Below, one piece after another: positions 36,501 through 49,546 of a stretch of 64,000 bases of DNA. A program made the translations under genes and the position numbers. This stretch comes from Limanda limanda. Taxonomy: Eukaryota > Chordata > Actinopteri > Pleuronectiformes > Pleuronectidae. The notes under the pieces were generated by a model, which saw only the letters and a program-made list of their open reading frames with translations, did not search any database and was not told the DNA's origin. The number at the start of each line of letters is the position of its first letter. Within the stretch, counting starts at the first letter, position 1. The stretch spans positions 27,409,873-27,473,872 of the forward strand of contig NC_083648.1 in NCBI RefSeq assembly GCF_963576545.1, in the 5' to 3' direction.

Positions 36501-39125
36501 GGTTAGGGTTAGGAATGAAAGCACATAGGAGAAAGAGATATTCTTGAATAACTTTTTTTGTGAAGGTCGGAGAGACTTGCAAGTAGGCTCTACCCCCACT
36601 AAATGGGGTAGCGCGCATCGATCGGTACCATCCTTGAGCTTCTCCGACTTTCGGAAGGGTTAGGGTTAGGGTTAGGGATGAAAGCACATAGGAGAAAGAG
36701 ATATTCTTGAATAACTTTTTTTGTGAAGGTCGGAGAGACTTGGAAAGTGGTTGCATCTGGACTAATTTGGGTCCTGCGGATCGATTGGTACCATCCCCGA
36801 GCTTGTACGACCTTCGGAAGAGGTCGACCGACGAAATTCCCCCAAATCTGAGGAGATATTCTTGAATAACTTTTTTTGTGAAGGTCGGAGAGACTTGCAA
36901 GTAGGCTCTACCCCCACTAAATGGGGTAGCGCGCATCGATCGGTACCATCCTTGAGCTTCTCCGACTTTCGGAAGGGTTAGGGTTAGGGTTAGGGATGAA
37001 AGCACATAGGAGAAAGAGATATTCTTGAATAACTTTTTTTGTGAAGGTCGGAGAGACTTGCAAGTAGGCTGTACCCCCACTAAATGGGGTAGTGCGCATC
37101 GATCGGTACCATCCTTGAGCTTCTCCGACTTTCGGAAGGGTTAGGGTTAGGGTTAGGGATGAAAGCACATAGGAGAAAGAGATATTCTTGAATAACTTTT
37201 TTTGTGAAGGTCGGAGAGACTTGGAAAGTGGTTGCATCTGGACTAATTTGGGTCCTGCAGATCGATTGGTACCATCCCCGAGCTTGTACGACCTTCGGAA
37301 GAGGTCGACCGACGAAATTCCCCCAAATCTGAGGAGATATTCTTGAATAACTTTTTTTGTGAAGGTCGGAGAGACTTGCAAGTAGGCTCTACCCCCACTA
37401 AATGGGGTAGCGCGCATCGATCGGTACCATCCTTGAGCTTCTCCGACTTTCGGAAGGGTTAGGGTTAGGGTTAGGGATGAAAGCACATAGGAGAAAGAGA
37501 TATTCTTGAATAACTTTTTTTGTGAAGGTTGGAGAGACTTGCAAGTAGGCTCTACCCCCACTAAATGGGGTAACGCGCATCGATCGGTACCATCCTTGAG
37601 CTTCTCCGACTTTCGGAAGGGTTAGGGTTAGGGTTAGGGATGAAAGCACATAGGAGAAAGAGATATTCTTGAATAACTTTTTTTGTGAAGGTCGGAGAGA
37701 CTTGGAAAGTGGTTGCATCTGGACTAATTTGGGTCCTGCGGATCGATTGGTACCATCCCCGAGCTTGTACGACCTTCGGAAGAGGTCGACCGACGAAATT
37801 CCCCCAAATCTGAGGAGATATTCTTGAATAACTTTTTTTGTGAAGGTCGGAGAGACTTGCAAGTAGGCTCTACCCCCACTAAATGGGGTAGCGCGCATCG
37901 ATCGGTACCATCCTTGAGCTTCTCCGACTTTCGGAAGGGTTAGGGTTAGGGTTAGGGATGAAAGCACATAGGAGAAAGAGATATTCTTGAATAACTTTTT
38001 TTGTGAAGGTCGGAGAGACTTGGAAAGTGGTTGCATCTGGACTAATTTGGGTCCTGCGGATCGATTGGTACCATCCCCGAGCTTGTACGACCTTTGGAAG
38101 AGGTCGACCGACGAAATTCCCCCAAATCTGAGGAGATATTCTTGAATAACTTTTTTTGTGAAGGTCGGAGAGACTTGCAAGTAGGCTCTACCCCCACTAA
38201 ATGGGGTAGCGCGCATCGATCGGTACCATCCTTGAGCTTCTCCGACTTTCGGAAGGGTTAGGGTTAGGGTTAGGGATGAAAGCACATAGGAGAAAGAGAT
38301 ATTCTTGAATAACTTTTTTTGTGAAGGTCGGAGAGACTTGCAAGTAGGCTGTACCCCCACTAAATGGGGTAGTGCGCATCGATCGGTACCATCCTTGAGC
38401 TTCTCCGACTTTCGGAAGGGTTAGGGTTAGGGTTAGGGATGAAAGCACATAGGAGAAAGAGATATTCTTGAATAACTTTTTTTGTGAAGGTCGGAGAGAC
38501 TTGGAAAGTGGTTGCATCTGGACTAATTTGGGTCCTGCAGATCGATTGGTACCATCCCCGAGCTTGTACGACCTTCGGAAGAGGTCGACCGACGAAATTC
38601 CCCCAAATCTGAGGAGATATTCTTGAATAACTTTTTTTGTGAAGGTCGGAGAGACTTGCAAGTAGGCTCTACCCCCACTAAATGGGGTAGCGCGCATCGA
38701 TCGGTACCATCCTTGAGCTTCTCCGACTTTCGGAAGGGTTAGGGTTAGGGTTAGGGATGAAAGCACATAGGAGAAAGAGATATTCTTGAATAACTTTTTT
38801 TGTGAAGGTCGGAGAGACTTGCAAGTAGGCTGTACCCCCACTAAATGGGGTAGTGCGCATCGATCGGTACCATCCTTGAGCTTCTCCGACTTTCGGAAGG
38901 GTTAGGGTTAGGGTTAGGGATGAAAGCACATAGGAGAAAGAGATATTCTTGAATAACTTTTTTTGTGAAGGTCGGAGAGACTTGGAAAGTGGTTGCATCT
39001 GGACTAATTTGGGTCCTGCAGATCGATTGGTACCATCCCCGAGCTTGTACGACCTTCGGAAGAGGTCGACCGACGAAATTCCCCCAAATCTGAGGAGATA
39101 TTCTTGAATAACTTTTTTTGTGAAG
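30512..39125. repeat. 10.2-kb super-repeat, second copy, contracted to 8,614 bp
   Basis: Monomers: A 30512, 30675, B 30838; A 30993, B 31156; A 31311, 31474, B 31631; A 31786, 31949, B 32112; A 32267, 32430, B 32587; A 32742, 32905, B 33068; four 475-bp units 33,223-35,122; A 35123, 35286, B 35449; A 35604, 35767, B 35930; A 36085, B 36248; A 36403, 36566, B 36729; A 36884, 37047, B 37210; A 37365, 37528, B 37691; A 37846, B 38009; A 38164, 38327, B 38490; A 38645, 38808, B 38971. The shift to the first copy is 10,202 bp, then 8,777, then 8,614: losses of exactly 3 x 475 bp and one 163-bp A. Confidence 0.92.
33223..35122. repeat. Four 475-bp units, X-Y-X-Y
   Basis: Counterpart of 23,021-26,345 with units X 33,223, Y 33,698, X 34,173, Y 34,648. 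It has three units fewer than the first copy. The B at 33,543 carries a private CCCCTAAAT change. Confidence 0.92.
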
Positions 39126-42100
39126 GTCGGAGAGACTTGCAAGTAGGCTCTACCCCCACTAAATGGGGTAGCGCGCATCGATCGGTACCATCCTTGAGCT
39201 TCTCCGACTTTCGGAAGGGTTAGGGTTAGGGTTAGGGATGAAAGCACATAGGAGAAAGAGATATTCTTGAATAACTTTTTTTGTGAAGGTCGGAGAGACT
39301 TGCAAGTAGGCTCTACCCCCACTAAATGGGGTAACGCGCATCGATCGGTACCATCCTTGAGCTTCTCCGACTTTCGGAAGGGTTAGGGTTAGGGTTAGGG
39401 ATGAAAGCACATAGGAGAAAGAGATATTCTTGAATAACTTTTTTTGTGAAGGTCGGAGAGACTTGGAAAGTGGTTGCATCTGGACTAATTTGGGTCCTGC
39501 GGATCGATTGGTACCATCCCCGAGCTTGTACGACCTTCGGAAGAGGTCGACCGACGAAATTCCCCCAAATCTGAGGAGATATTCTTGAATAACTTTTTTT
39601 GTGAAGGTCGGAGAGACTTGCAAGTAGGCTCTACCCCCACTAAATGGGGTAGCGCGCATCGATCGGTACCATCCTTGAGCTTCTCCGACTTTCGGAAGGG
39701 TTAGGGTTAGGGTTAGGAATGAAAGCACATAGGAGAAAGAGATATTCTTGAATAACTTTTTTTGTGAAGGTCGGAGAGACTTGCAAGTAGGCTCTACCCC
39801 CACTAAATGGGGTAGCGCGCATCGATCGGTACCATCCTTGAGCTTCTCCGACTTTCGGAAGGGTTAGGGTTAGGGTTAGGGATGAAAGCACATAGGAGAA
39901 AGAGATATTCTTGAATAACTTTTTTTGTGAAGGTCGGAGAGACTTGGAAAGTGGTTGCATCTGGACTAATTTGGGTCCTGCGGATCGATTGGTACCATCC
40001 CCGAGCTTGTACGACCTTTGGAAGAGGTCGACCGACGAAATTCCCCCAAATCTGAGGAGATATTCTTGAATAACTTTTTTTGTGAAGGTCGGAGAGACTT
40101 GCAAGTAGGCTCTACCCCCACTAAATGGGGTAGCGCGCATCGATCGGTACCATCCTTGAGCTTCTCCGACTTTCGGAAGGGTTAGGGTTAGGGTTAGGGA
40201 TGAAAGCACATAGGAGAAAGAGATATTCTTGAATAACTTTTTTTGTGAAGGTCGGAGAGACTTGCAAGTAGGCTGTACCCCCACTAAATGGGGTAGTGCG
40301 CATCGATCGGTACCATCCTTGAGCTTCTCCGACTTTCGGAAGGGTTAGGGTTAGGGTTAGGGATGAAAGCACATAGGAGAAAGAGATATTCTTGAATAAC
40401 TTTTTTTGTGAAGGTCGGAGAGACTTGGAAAGTGGTTGCATCTGGACTAATTTGGGTCCTGCAGATCGATTGGTACCATCCCCGAGCTTGTACGACCTTC
40501 GGAAGAGGTCGACCGACGAAATTCCCCCAAATCTGAGGAGATATTCTTGAATAACTTTTTTTGTGAAGGTCGGAGAGACTTGCAAGTAGGCTCTACCCCC
40601 ACTAAATGGGGTAGCGCGCATCGATCGGTACCATCCTTGAGCTTCTCCGACTTTCGGAAGGGTTAGGGTTAGGGTTAGGGATGAAAGCACATAGGAGAAA
40701 GAGATATTCTTGAATAACTTTTTTTGTGAAGGTCGGAGAGACTTGCAAGTAGGCTGTACCCCCACTAAATGGGGTAGTGCGCATCGATCGGTACCATCCT
40801 TGAGCTTCTCCGACTTTCGGAAGGGTTAGGGTTAGGGTTAGGGATGAAAGCACATAGGAGAAAGAGATATTCTTGAATAACTTTTTTTGTGAAGGTCGGA
40901 GAGACTTGGAAAGTGGTTGCATCTGGACTAATTTGGGTCCTGCAGATCGATTGGTACCATCCCCGAGCTTGTACGACCTTCGGAAGAGGTCGACCGACGA
41001 AATTCCCCCAAATCTGAGGAGATATTCTTGAATAACTTTTTTTGTGAAGGTCGGAGAGACTTGCAAGTAGGCTCTACCCCCACTAAATGGGGTAGCGCGC
41101 ATCGATCGGTACCATCCTTGAGCTTCTCCGACTTTCGGAAGGGTTAGGGTTAGGGTTAGGGATGAAAGCACATAGGAGAAAGAGATATTCTTGAATAACT
41201 TTTTTTGTGAAGGTCGGAGAGACTTGCAAGTAGGCTCTACCCCCACTAAATGGGGTAGCGCGCATCGATCGGTACCATCCTTGAGCTTCTCCGACTTTCG
41301 GAAGGGTTAGGGTTAGGGTTAGGGATGAAAGCACATAGGAGAAAGAGATATTCTTGAATAACTTTTTTTGTGAAGGTCGGAGAGACTTGTAAAGTGGTTG
41401 CATCTGGACTAATTTGGGTCCTGCAGATCGATTGGTACCATCCCCGAGCTTGTACGACCTTCGGAAGAGGTCGACCGACGAAATTCCCCCAAATCTGAGG
41501 AGATATTCTTGAATAACTTTTTTTGTGAAGGTCGGAGAGACTTGCAAGTAGGCTCTACCCCCACTAAATGGGGTAGCGCGCATCGATCGGTACCATCCTT
41601 GAGCTTCTCCGACTTTCGGAAGGGTTAGGGTTAGGGTTAGGGATGAAAGCACATAGGAGAAAGAGATATTCTTGAATAACTTTTTTTGTGAAGGTCGGAG
41701 AGACTTGCAAGTAGGCTGTACCCCCACTAAATGGGGTAGTGCGCATCGATCGGTACCATCCTTGAGCTTCTCCGACTTTCGGAAGGGTTAGGGTTAGGGT
41801 TAGGGATGAAAGCACATAGGAGAAAGAGATATTCTTGAATAACTTTTTTTGTGAAGGTCGGAGAGACTTGGAAAGTGGTTGCATCTGGACTAATTTGGGT
41901 CCTGCAGATCGATTGGTACCATCCCCGAGCTTGTACGACCTTCGGAAGAGGTCGACCGACGAAATTCCCCCAAATCTGAGGAGATATTCTTGAATAACTT
42001 TTTTTGTGAAGGTCGGAGAGACTTGCAAGTAGGCTCTACCCCCACTAAATGGGGTAGCGCGCATCGATCGGTACCATCCTTGAGCTTCTCCGACTTTCGG

Positions 42101-43299
42101 AAGGGTTAGGGTTAGGGTTAGGGATGAAAGCACATAGGAGAAAGAGATATTCTTGAATAACTTTTTTTGTGAAGGTCGGAGAGACTTGCAAGTAGGCTCT
42201 ACCCCCACTAAATGGGGTAACGCGCATCGATCGGTACCATCCTTGAGCTTCTCCGACTTTCGGAAGGGTTAGGGTTAGGGTTAGGGATGAAAGCACATAG
42301 GAGAAAGAGATATTCTTGAATAACTTTTTTTGTGAAGGTCGGAGAGACTTGTAAAGTGGTTGCATCTGGACTAATTTGGGTCCTGCGGATCGATTGGTAC
42401 CATCCCCGAGCTTGTACGACCTTCGGAAGAGGTCGACCGACGAAATTCCCCCAAATCTGAGGAGATATTCTTGAATAACTTTTTTTGTGAAGGTCGGAGA
42501 GACTTGCAAGTAGGCTCTACCCCCACTAAATGGGGTAGCGCGCATCGATCGGTACCATCCTTGAGCTTCTCCGACTTTCGGAAGGGTTAGGGTTAGGGTT
42601 AGGGATGAAAGCACATAGGAGAAAGAGATATTCTTGAATAACTTTTTTTGTGAAGGTCGGAGAGACTTGCAAGTAGGCTGTACCCCCACTAAATGGGGTA
42701 GTGCGCATCGATCGGTACCATCCTTGAGCTTCTCCGACTTTCGGAAGGGTTAGGGTTAGGGTTAGGGATGAAAGCACATAGGAGAAAGAGATATTCTTGA
42801 ATAACTTTTTTTGTGAAGGTCGGAGAGACTTGGAAAGTGGTTGCATCTGGACTAATTTGGGTCCTGCAGATCGATTGGTACCATCCCCGAGCTTGTACGA
42901 CCTTCGGAAGGGTTAGGGTTAGGGTTAGGGATGAAAGCACATAGGAGAAAGAGATATTCTTGAATAACTTTTTTTGTGAAGGTCGGAGAGACTTGCAAGT
43001 AGGCTCTACCCCCACTAAATGGGGTAGCGCGCATCGATCGGTACCATCTTTGAGCTTCTCCGACTTTCGGAAGGGTTAGGGTTAGGGTTAGGGATGAAAG
43101 CACATAGGAGAAAGAGATATTCTTGAATAACTTTTTTTGTGAAGGTCGGAGAGACTTGTAAAGTGGTTGCATCTGGACTAATTTGGGTCCTGCGGATCGA
43201 TTGGTACCATCCCCGAGCTTGTACGACCTTCGGAAGAGGTCGACCGACGAAATTCCCCCAAATCTGAGGAGATATTCTTGAATAACTTTTTTTGTGAAG
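39126..43299. repeat. Trimer segment continuing the super-repeat tail
   Basis: Monomers: A 39126, 39289, B 39452; A 39607, 39770, B 39933; A 40088, 40251, B 40414; A 40569, 40732, B 40895; A 41050, 41213, B 41376; A 41531, 41694, B 41857; A 42012, 42175, B 42338; A 42493, 42656, hybrid 42819; A 42982, B 43145. From 39,126 to about 41,530 it repeats 28,588-30,992 at a shift of 10,538 bp, including the GGGTAACGCG marker, GGAATG, CTTTGG and the CTTGTAAAGTGG B form. It then takes its own course and ends with the first B/A hybrid. Confidence 0.92.
42819..42981 (+). repeat. B/A hybrid monomer, copy 1 (163 bp)
   Basis: Bases 1-92 are type B (CTTGGAAAGTGG, CTGCAGATCG, GTACGACCTTCGGAAG) and the rest is type A with a full three-unit TTAGGG tract. 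The switch is inside TTCGGAAG at 42,903-42,910, the same 8 bp as in the opposite hybrid at 18,875. It replaces the B of an A-A-B trimer and is followed by an A with CATCTTTGAG. Confidence 0.95.
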
Positions 43300-46179
43300 G
43301 TCGGAGAGACTTGCAAGTAGGCTCTACCCCCACTAAATGGGGTAGCGCGCATCGATCGGTACCATCCTTGAGCTTCTCCGACTTTCGGAAGGGTTAGGGT
43401 TAGGGTTAGGGATGAAAGCACATAGGAGAAAGAGATATTCTTGAATAACTTTTTTTGTGAAGGTCGGAGAGACTTGCAAGTAGGCTGTACCCCCACTAAA
43501 TGGGGTAGTGCGCATCGATCGGTACCATCCTTGAGCTTCTCCGACTTTCGGAAGGGTTAGGGTTAGGGTTAGGGATGAAAGCACATAGGAGAAAGAGATA
43601 TTCTTGAATAACTTTTTTTGTGAAGGTCGGAGAGACTTGGAAAGTGGTTGCATCTGGACTAATTTGGGTCCTGCAGATCGATTGGTACCATCCCCGAGCT
43701 TGTACGACCTTCGGAAGAGGTCGACCGACGAAATTCCCCCAAATCTGAGGAGATATTCTTGAATAACTTTTTTTGTGAAGGTCGGAGAGACTTGCAAGTA
43801 GGCTCTACCCCCACTAAATGGGGTAGCGCGCATCGATCGGTACCATCCTTGAGCTTCTCCGACTTTCGGAAGGGTTAGGGTTAGGGTTAGGGATGAAAGC
43901 ACATAGGAGAAAGAGATATTCTTGAATAACTTTTTTTGTGAAGGTCGGAGAGACTTGCAAGTAGGCTCTACCCCCACTAAATGGGGTAACGCGCATCGAT
44001 CGGTACCATCCTTGAGCTTCTCCGACTTTCGGAAGGGTTAGGGTTAGGGTTAGGGATGAAAGCACATAGGAGAAAGAGATATTCTTGAATAACTTTTTTT
44101 GTGAAGGTCGGAGAGACTTGGAAAGTGGTTGCATCTGGACTAATTTGGGTCCTGCGGATCGATTGGTACCATCCCCGAGCTTGTACGACCTTCGGAAGAG
44201 GTCGACCGACGAAATTCCCCCAAATCTGAGGAGATATTCTTGAATAACTTTTTTTGTGAAGGTCGGAGAGACTTGCAAGTAGGCTCTACCCCCACTAAAT
44301 GGGGTAGCGCGCATCGATCGGTACCATCCTTGAGCTTCTCCGACTTTCGGAAGGGTTAGGGTTAGGGTTAGGAATGAAAGCACATAGGAGAAAGAGATAT
44401 TCTTGAATAACTTTTTTTGTGAAGGTCGGAGAGACTTGCAAGTAGGCTCTACCCCCACTAAATGGGGTAGCGCTCATCGATCGGTACCATCCTTGAGCTT
44501 CTCCGACTTTCGGAAGGGTTAGGGTTAGGGATGAAAGCACATAGGAGAAAGAGATATTCTTGAATAACTTTTTTTGTGAAGGTCGGAGAGACTTGGAAAG
44601 TGGTTGCATCTGGACTAATTTGGGTCCTGCGGATCGATTGGTACCATCCCCGAGCTTGTACGACCTTTGGAAGAGGTCGACCGACGAAATTCCCCCAAAT
44701 CTGAGGAGATATTCTTGAATAACTTTTTTTGTGAAGGTCGGAGAGACTTGCAAGTAGGCTCTACCCCCACTAAATGGGGTAGCGCGCATCGATCGGTACC
44801 ATCCTTGAGCTTCTCCGACTTTCGGAAGGGTTAGGGTTAGGGTTAGGGATGAAAGCACATAGGAGAAAGAGATATTCTTGAATAACTTTTTTTGTGAAGG
44901 TCGGAGAGACTTGCAAGTAGGCTGTACCCCCACTAAATGGGGTAGTGCGCATCGATCGGTACCATCCTTGAGCTTCTCCGACTTTCGGAAGGGTTAGGGT
45001 TAGGGTTAGGGATGAAAGCACATAGGAGAAAGAGATATTCTTGAATAACTTTTTTTGTGAAGGTCGGAGAGACTTGGAAAGTGGTTGCATCTGGACTAAT
45101 TTGGGTCCTGCAGATCGATTGGTACCATCCCCGAGCTTGTACGACCTTCGGAAGAGGTCGACCGACGAAATTCCCCCAAATCTGAGGAGATATTCTTGAA
45201 TAACTTTTTTTGTGAAGGTCGGAGAGACTTGCAAGTAGGCTCTACCCCCACTAAATGGGGTAGCGCGCATCGATCGGTACCATCCTTGAGCTTCTCCGAC
45301 TTTCGGAAGGGTTAGGGTTAGGGTTAGGGATGAAAGCACATAGGAGAAAGAGATATTCTTGAATAACTTTTTTTGTGAAGGTCGGAGAGACTTGCAAGTA
45401 GGCTGTACCCCCACTAAATGGGGTAGTGCGCATCGATCGGTACCATCCTTGAGCTTCTCCGACTTTCGGAAGGGTTAGGGTTAGGGTTAGGGATGAAAGC
45501 ACATAGGAGAAAGAGATATTCTTGAATAACTTTTTTTGTGAAGGTCGGAGAGACTTGGAAAGTGGTTGCATCTGGACTAATTTGGGTCCTGCAGATCGAT
45601 TGGTACCATCCCCGAGCTTGTACGACCTTCGGAAGAGGTCGACCGACGAAATTCCCCCAAATCTGAGGAGATATTCTTGAATAACTTTTTTTGTGAAGGT
45701 CGGAGAGACTTGCAAGTAGGCTCTACCCCCACTAAATGGGGTAGCGCGCATCGATCGGTACCATCCTTGAGCTTCTCCGACTTTCGGAAGGGTTAGGGTT
45801 AGGGTTAGGGATGAAAGCACATAGGAGAAAGAGATATTCTTGAATAACTTTTTTTGTGAAGGTCGGAGAGACTTGCAAGTAGGCTCTACCCCCACTAAAT
45901 GGGGTAGCGCGCATCGATCGGTACCATCCTTGAGCTTCTCCGACTTTCGGAAGGGTTAGGGTTAGGGTTAGGGATGAAAGCACATAGGAGAAAGAGATAT
46001 TCTTGAATAACTTTTTTTGTGAAGGTCGGAGAGACTTGTAAAGTGGTTGCATCTGGACTAATTTGGGTCCTGCAGATCGATTGGTACCATCCCCGAGCTT
46101 GTACGACCTTCGGAAGAGGTCGACCGACGAAATTCCCCCAAATCTGAGGAGATATTCTTGAATAACTTTTTTTGTGAAG
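43300..46179. repeat. 2,880-bp block, first copy
   Basis: Six trimers: A 43300, 43463, B 43626; A 43781, 43944, B 44107; A 44262, 44425, B 44582; A 44737, 44900, B 45063; A 45218, 45381, B 45544; A 45699, 45862, B 46025. Markers in order: CTGTACC/TAGTGCG A with CTGCAG B; GGGTAACGCG A; GGAATG A; GCGCTCATCG A with two TTAGGG units; CTTTGG B; and a final B with CTTGTAAAGTGG. Confidence 0.93.
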
Positions 46180-49100
46180 GTCGGAGAGACTTGCAAGTAG
46201 GCTCTACCCCCACTAAATGGGGTAGCGCGCATCGATCGGTACCATCCTTGAGCTTCTCCGACTTTCGGAAGGGTTAGGGTTAGGGTTAGGGATGAAAGCA
46301 CATAGGAGAAAGAGATATTCTTGAATAACTTTTTTTGTGAAGGTCGGAGAGACTTGCAAGTAGGCTGTACCCCCACTAAATGGGGTAGTGCGCATCGATC
46401 GGTACCATCCTTGAGCTTCTCCGACTTTCGGAAGGGTTAGGGTTAGGGTTAGGGATGAAAGCACATAGGAGAAAGAGATATTCTTGAATAACTTTTTTTG
46501 TGAAGGTCGGAGAGACTTGGAAAGTGGTTGCATCTGGACTAATTTGGGTCCTGCAGATCGATTGGTACCATCCCCGAGCTTGTACGACCTTCGGAAGAGG
46601 TCGACCGACGAAATTCCCCCAAATCTGAGGAGATATTCTTGAATAACTTTTTTTGTGAAGGTCGGAGAGACTTGCAAGTAGGCTCTACCCCCACTAAATG
46701 GGGTAGCGCGCATCGATCGGTACCATCCTTGAGCTTCTCCGACTTTCGGAAGGGTTAGGGTTAGGGTTAGGGATGAAAGCACATAGGAGAAAGAGATATT
46801 CTTGAATAACTTTTTTTGTGAAGGTCGGAGAGACTTGCAAGTAGGCTCTACCCCCACTAAATGGGGTAACGCGCATCGATCGGTACCATCCTTGAGCTTC
46901 TCCGACTTTCGGAAGGGTTAGGGTTAGGGTTAGGGATGAAAGCACATAGGAGAAAGAGATATTCTTGAATAACTTTTTTTGTGAAGGTCGGAGAGACTTG
47001 AAAAGTGGTTGCATCTGGACTAATTTGGGTCCTGCGGATCGATTGGTACCATCCCCGAGCTTGTACGACCTTCGGAAGAGGTCGACCGACGAAATTCCCC
47101 CAAATCTGAGGAGATATTCTTGAATAACTTTTTTTGTGAAGGTCGGAGAGACTTGCAAGTAGGCTCTACCCCCACTAAATGGGGTAGCGCGCATCGATCG
47201 GTACCATCCTTGAGCTTCTCCGACTTTCGGAAGGGTTAGGGTTAGGGTTAGGAATGAAAGCACATAGGAGAAAGAGATATTCTTGAATAACTTTTTTTGT
47301 GAAGGTCGGAGAGACTTGCAAGTAGGCTCTACCCCCACTAAATGGGGTAGCGCTCATCGATCGGTACCATCCTTGAGCTTCTCCGACTTTCGGAAGGGTT
47401 AGGGTTAGGGTTAGGGATGAAAGCACATAGGAGAAAGAGATATTCTTGAATAACTTTTTTTGTGAAGGTCGGAGAGACTTGGAAAGTGGTTGCATCTGGA
47501 CTAATTTGGGTCCTGCGGATCGATTGGTACCATCCCCGAGCTTGTACGACCTTTGGAAGAGGTCGACCGACGAAATTCCCCCAAATCTGAGGAGATATTC
47601 TTGAATAACTTTTTTTGTGAAGGTCGGAGAGACTTGCAAGTAGGCTCTACCCCCACTAAATGGGGTAGCGCGCATCGATCGGTACCATCCTTGAGCTTCT
47701 CCGACTTTCGGAAGGGTTAGGGTTAGGGTTAGGGATGAAAGCACATAGGAGAAAGAGATATTCTTGAATAACTTTTTTTGTGAAGGTCGGAGAGACTTGC
47801 AAGTAGGCTGTACCCCCACTAAATGGGGTAGTGCGCATCGATCGGTACCATCCTTGAGCTTCTCCGACTTTCGGAAGGGTTAGGGTTAGGGTTAGGGATG
47901 AAAGCACATAGGAGAAAGAGATATTCTTGAATAACTTTTTTTGTGAAGGTCGGAGAGACTTGGAAAGTGGTTGCATCTGGACTAATTTGGGTCCTGCAGA
48001 TCGATTGGTACCATCCCCGAGCTTGTACGACCTTCGGAAGAGGTCGACCGACGAAATTCCCCCAAATCTGAGGAGATATTCTTGAATAACTTTTTTTGTG
48101 AAGGTCGGAGAGACTTGCAAGTAGGCTCTACCCCCACTAAATGGGGTAGCGCGCATCGATCGGTACCATCCTTGAGCTTCTCCGACTTTCGGAAGGGTTA
48201 GGGTTAGGGTTAGGGATGAAAGCACATAGGAGAAAGAGATATTCTTGAATAACTTTTTTTGTGAAGGTCGGAGAGACTTGCAAGTAGGCTGTACCCCCAC
48301 TAAATGGGGTAGTGCGCATCGATCGGTACCATCCTTGAGCTTCTCCGACTTTCGGAAGGGTTAGGGTTAGGGTTAGGGATGAAAGCACATAGGAGAAAGA
48401 GATATTCTTGAATAACTTTTTTTGTGAAGGTCGGAGAGACTTGGAAAGTGGTTGCATCTGGACTAATTTGGGTCCTGCAGATCGATTGGTACCATCCCCG
48501 AGCTTGTACGACCTTCGGAAGAGGTCGACCGACGAAATTCCCCCAAATCTGAGGAGATATTCTTGAATAACTTTTTTTGTGAAGGTCGGAGAGACTTGCA
48601 AGTAGGCTCTACCCCCACTAAATGGGGTAGCGCGCATCGATCGGTACCATCCTTGAGCTTCTCCGACTTTCGGAAGGGTTAGGGTTAGGGTTAGGGATGA
48701 AAGCACATAGGAGAAAGAGATATTCTTGAATAACTTTTTTTGTGAAGGTCGGAGAGACTTGCAAGTAGGCTGTACCCCCACTAAATGGGGTAGTGCGCAT
48801 CGATCGGTACCATCCTTGAGCTTCTCCGACTTTCGGAAGGGTTAGGGTTAGGGTTAGGGATGAAAGCACATAGGAGAAAGAGATATTCTTGAATAACTTT
48901 TTTTGTGAAGGTCGGAGAGACTTGGAAAGTGGTTGCATCTGGACTAATTTGGGTCCTGCAGATCGATTGGTACCATCCCCGAGCTTGTACGACCTTCGGA
49001 AGAGGTCGACCGACGAAATTCCCCCAAATCTGAGGAGATATTCTTGAATAACTTTTTTTGTGAAGGTCGGAGAGACTTGCAAGTAGGCTCTACCCCCACT

Positions 49101-49546
49101 AAATGGGGTAGCGCGCATCGATCGGTACCATCCTTGAGCTTCTCCGACTTTCGGAAGGGTTAGGGTTAGGGTTAGGGATGAAAGCACATAGGAGAAAGAG
49201 ATATTCTTGAATAACTTTTTTTGTGAAGGTCGGAGAGACTTGCAAGTAGGCTCTACCCCCACTAAATGGGGTAGCGCGCATCGATCGGTACCATCCTTGA
49301 GCTTCTCCGACTTTCGGAAGGGTTAGGGTTAGGGTTAGGGATGAAAGCACATAGGAGAAAGAGATATTCTTGAATAACTTTTTTTGTGAAGGTCGGAGAG
49401 ACTTGTAAAGTGGTTGCATCTGGACTAATTTGGGTCCTGCGGATCGATTGGTACCATCCCCGAGCTTGTACGACCTTCGGAAGAGGTCGACCGACGAAAT
49501 TCCCCCAAATCTGAGGAGATATTCTTGAATAACTTTTTTTGTGAAG
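46180..49546. repeat. 2,880-bp block, second copy with one extra trimer (3,367 bp)
   Basis: Same marker order as 43,300-46,179: A 46180, 46343, B 46506; A 46661, 46824, B 46987; A 47142, 47305, B 47468; A 47623, 47786, B 47949; A 48104, 48267, B 48430; A 48585, 48748, B 48911; A 49066, 49229, B 49392. The length equals 2,880 plus 6 (A 47305 has three TTAGGG units, A 44425 two) plus one extra 481-bp A-A-B of the CTGTACC/CTGCAG type. B 46987 has a private CTTGAAAAGTGG. Confidence 0.93.
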
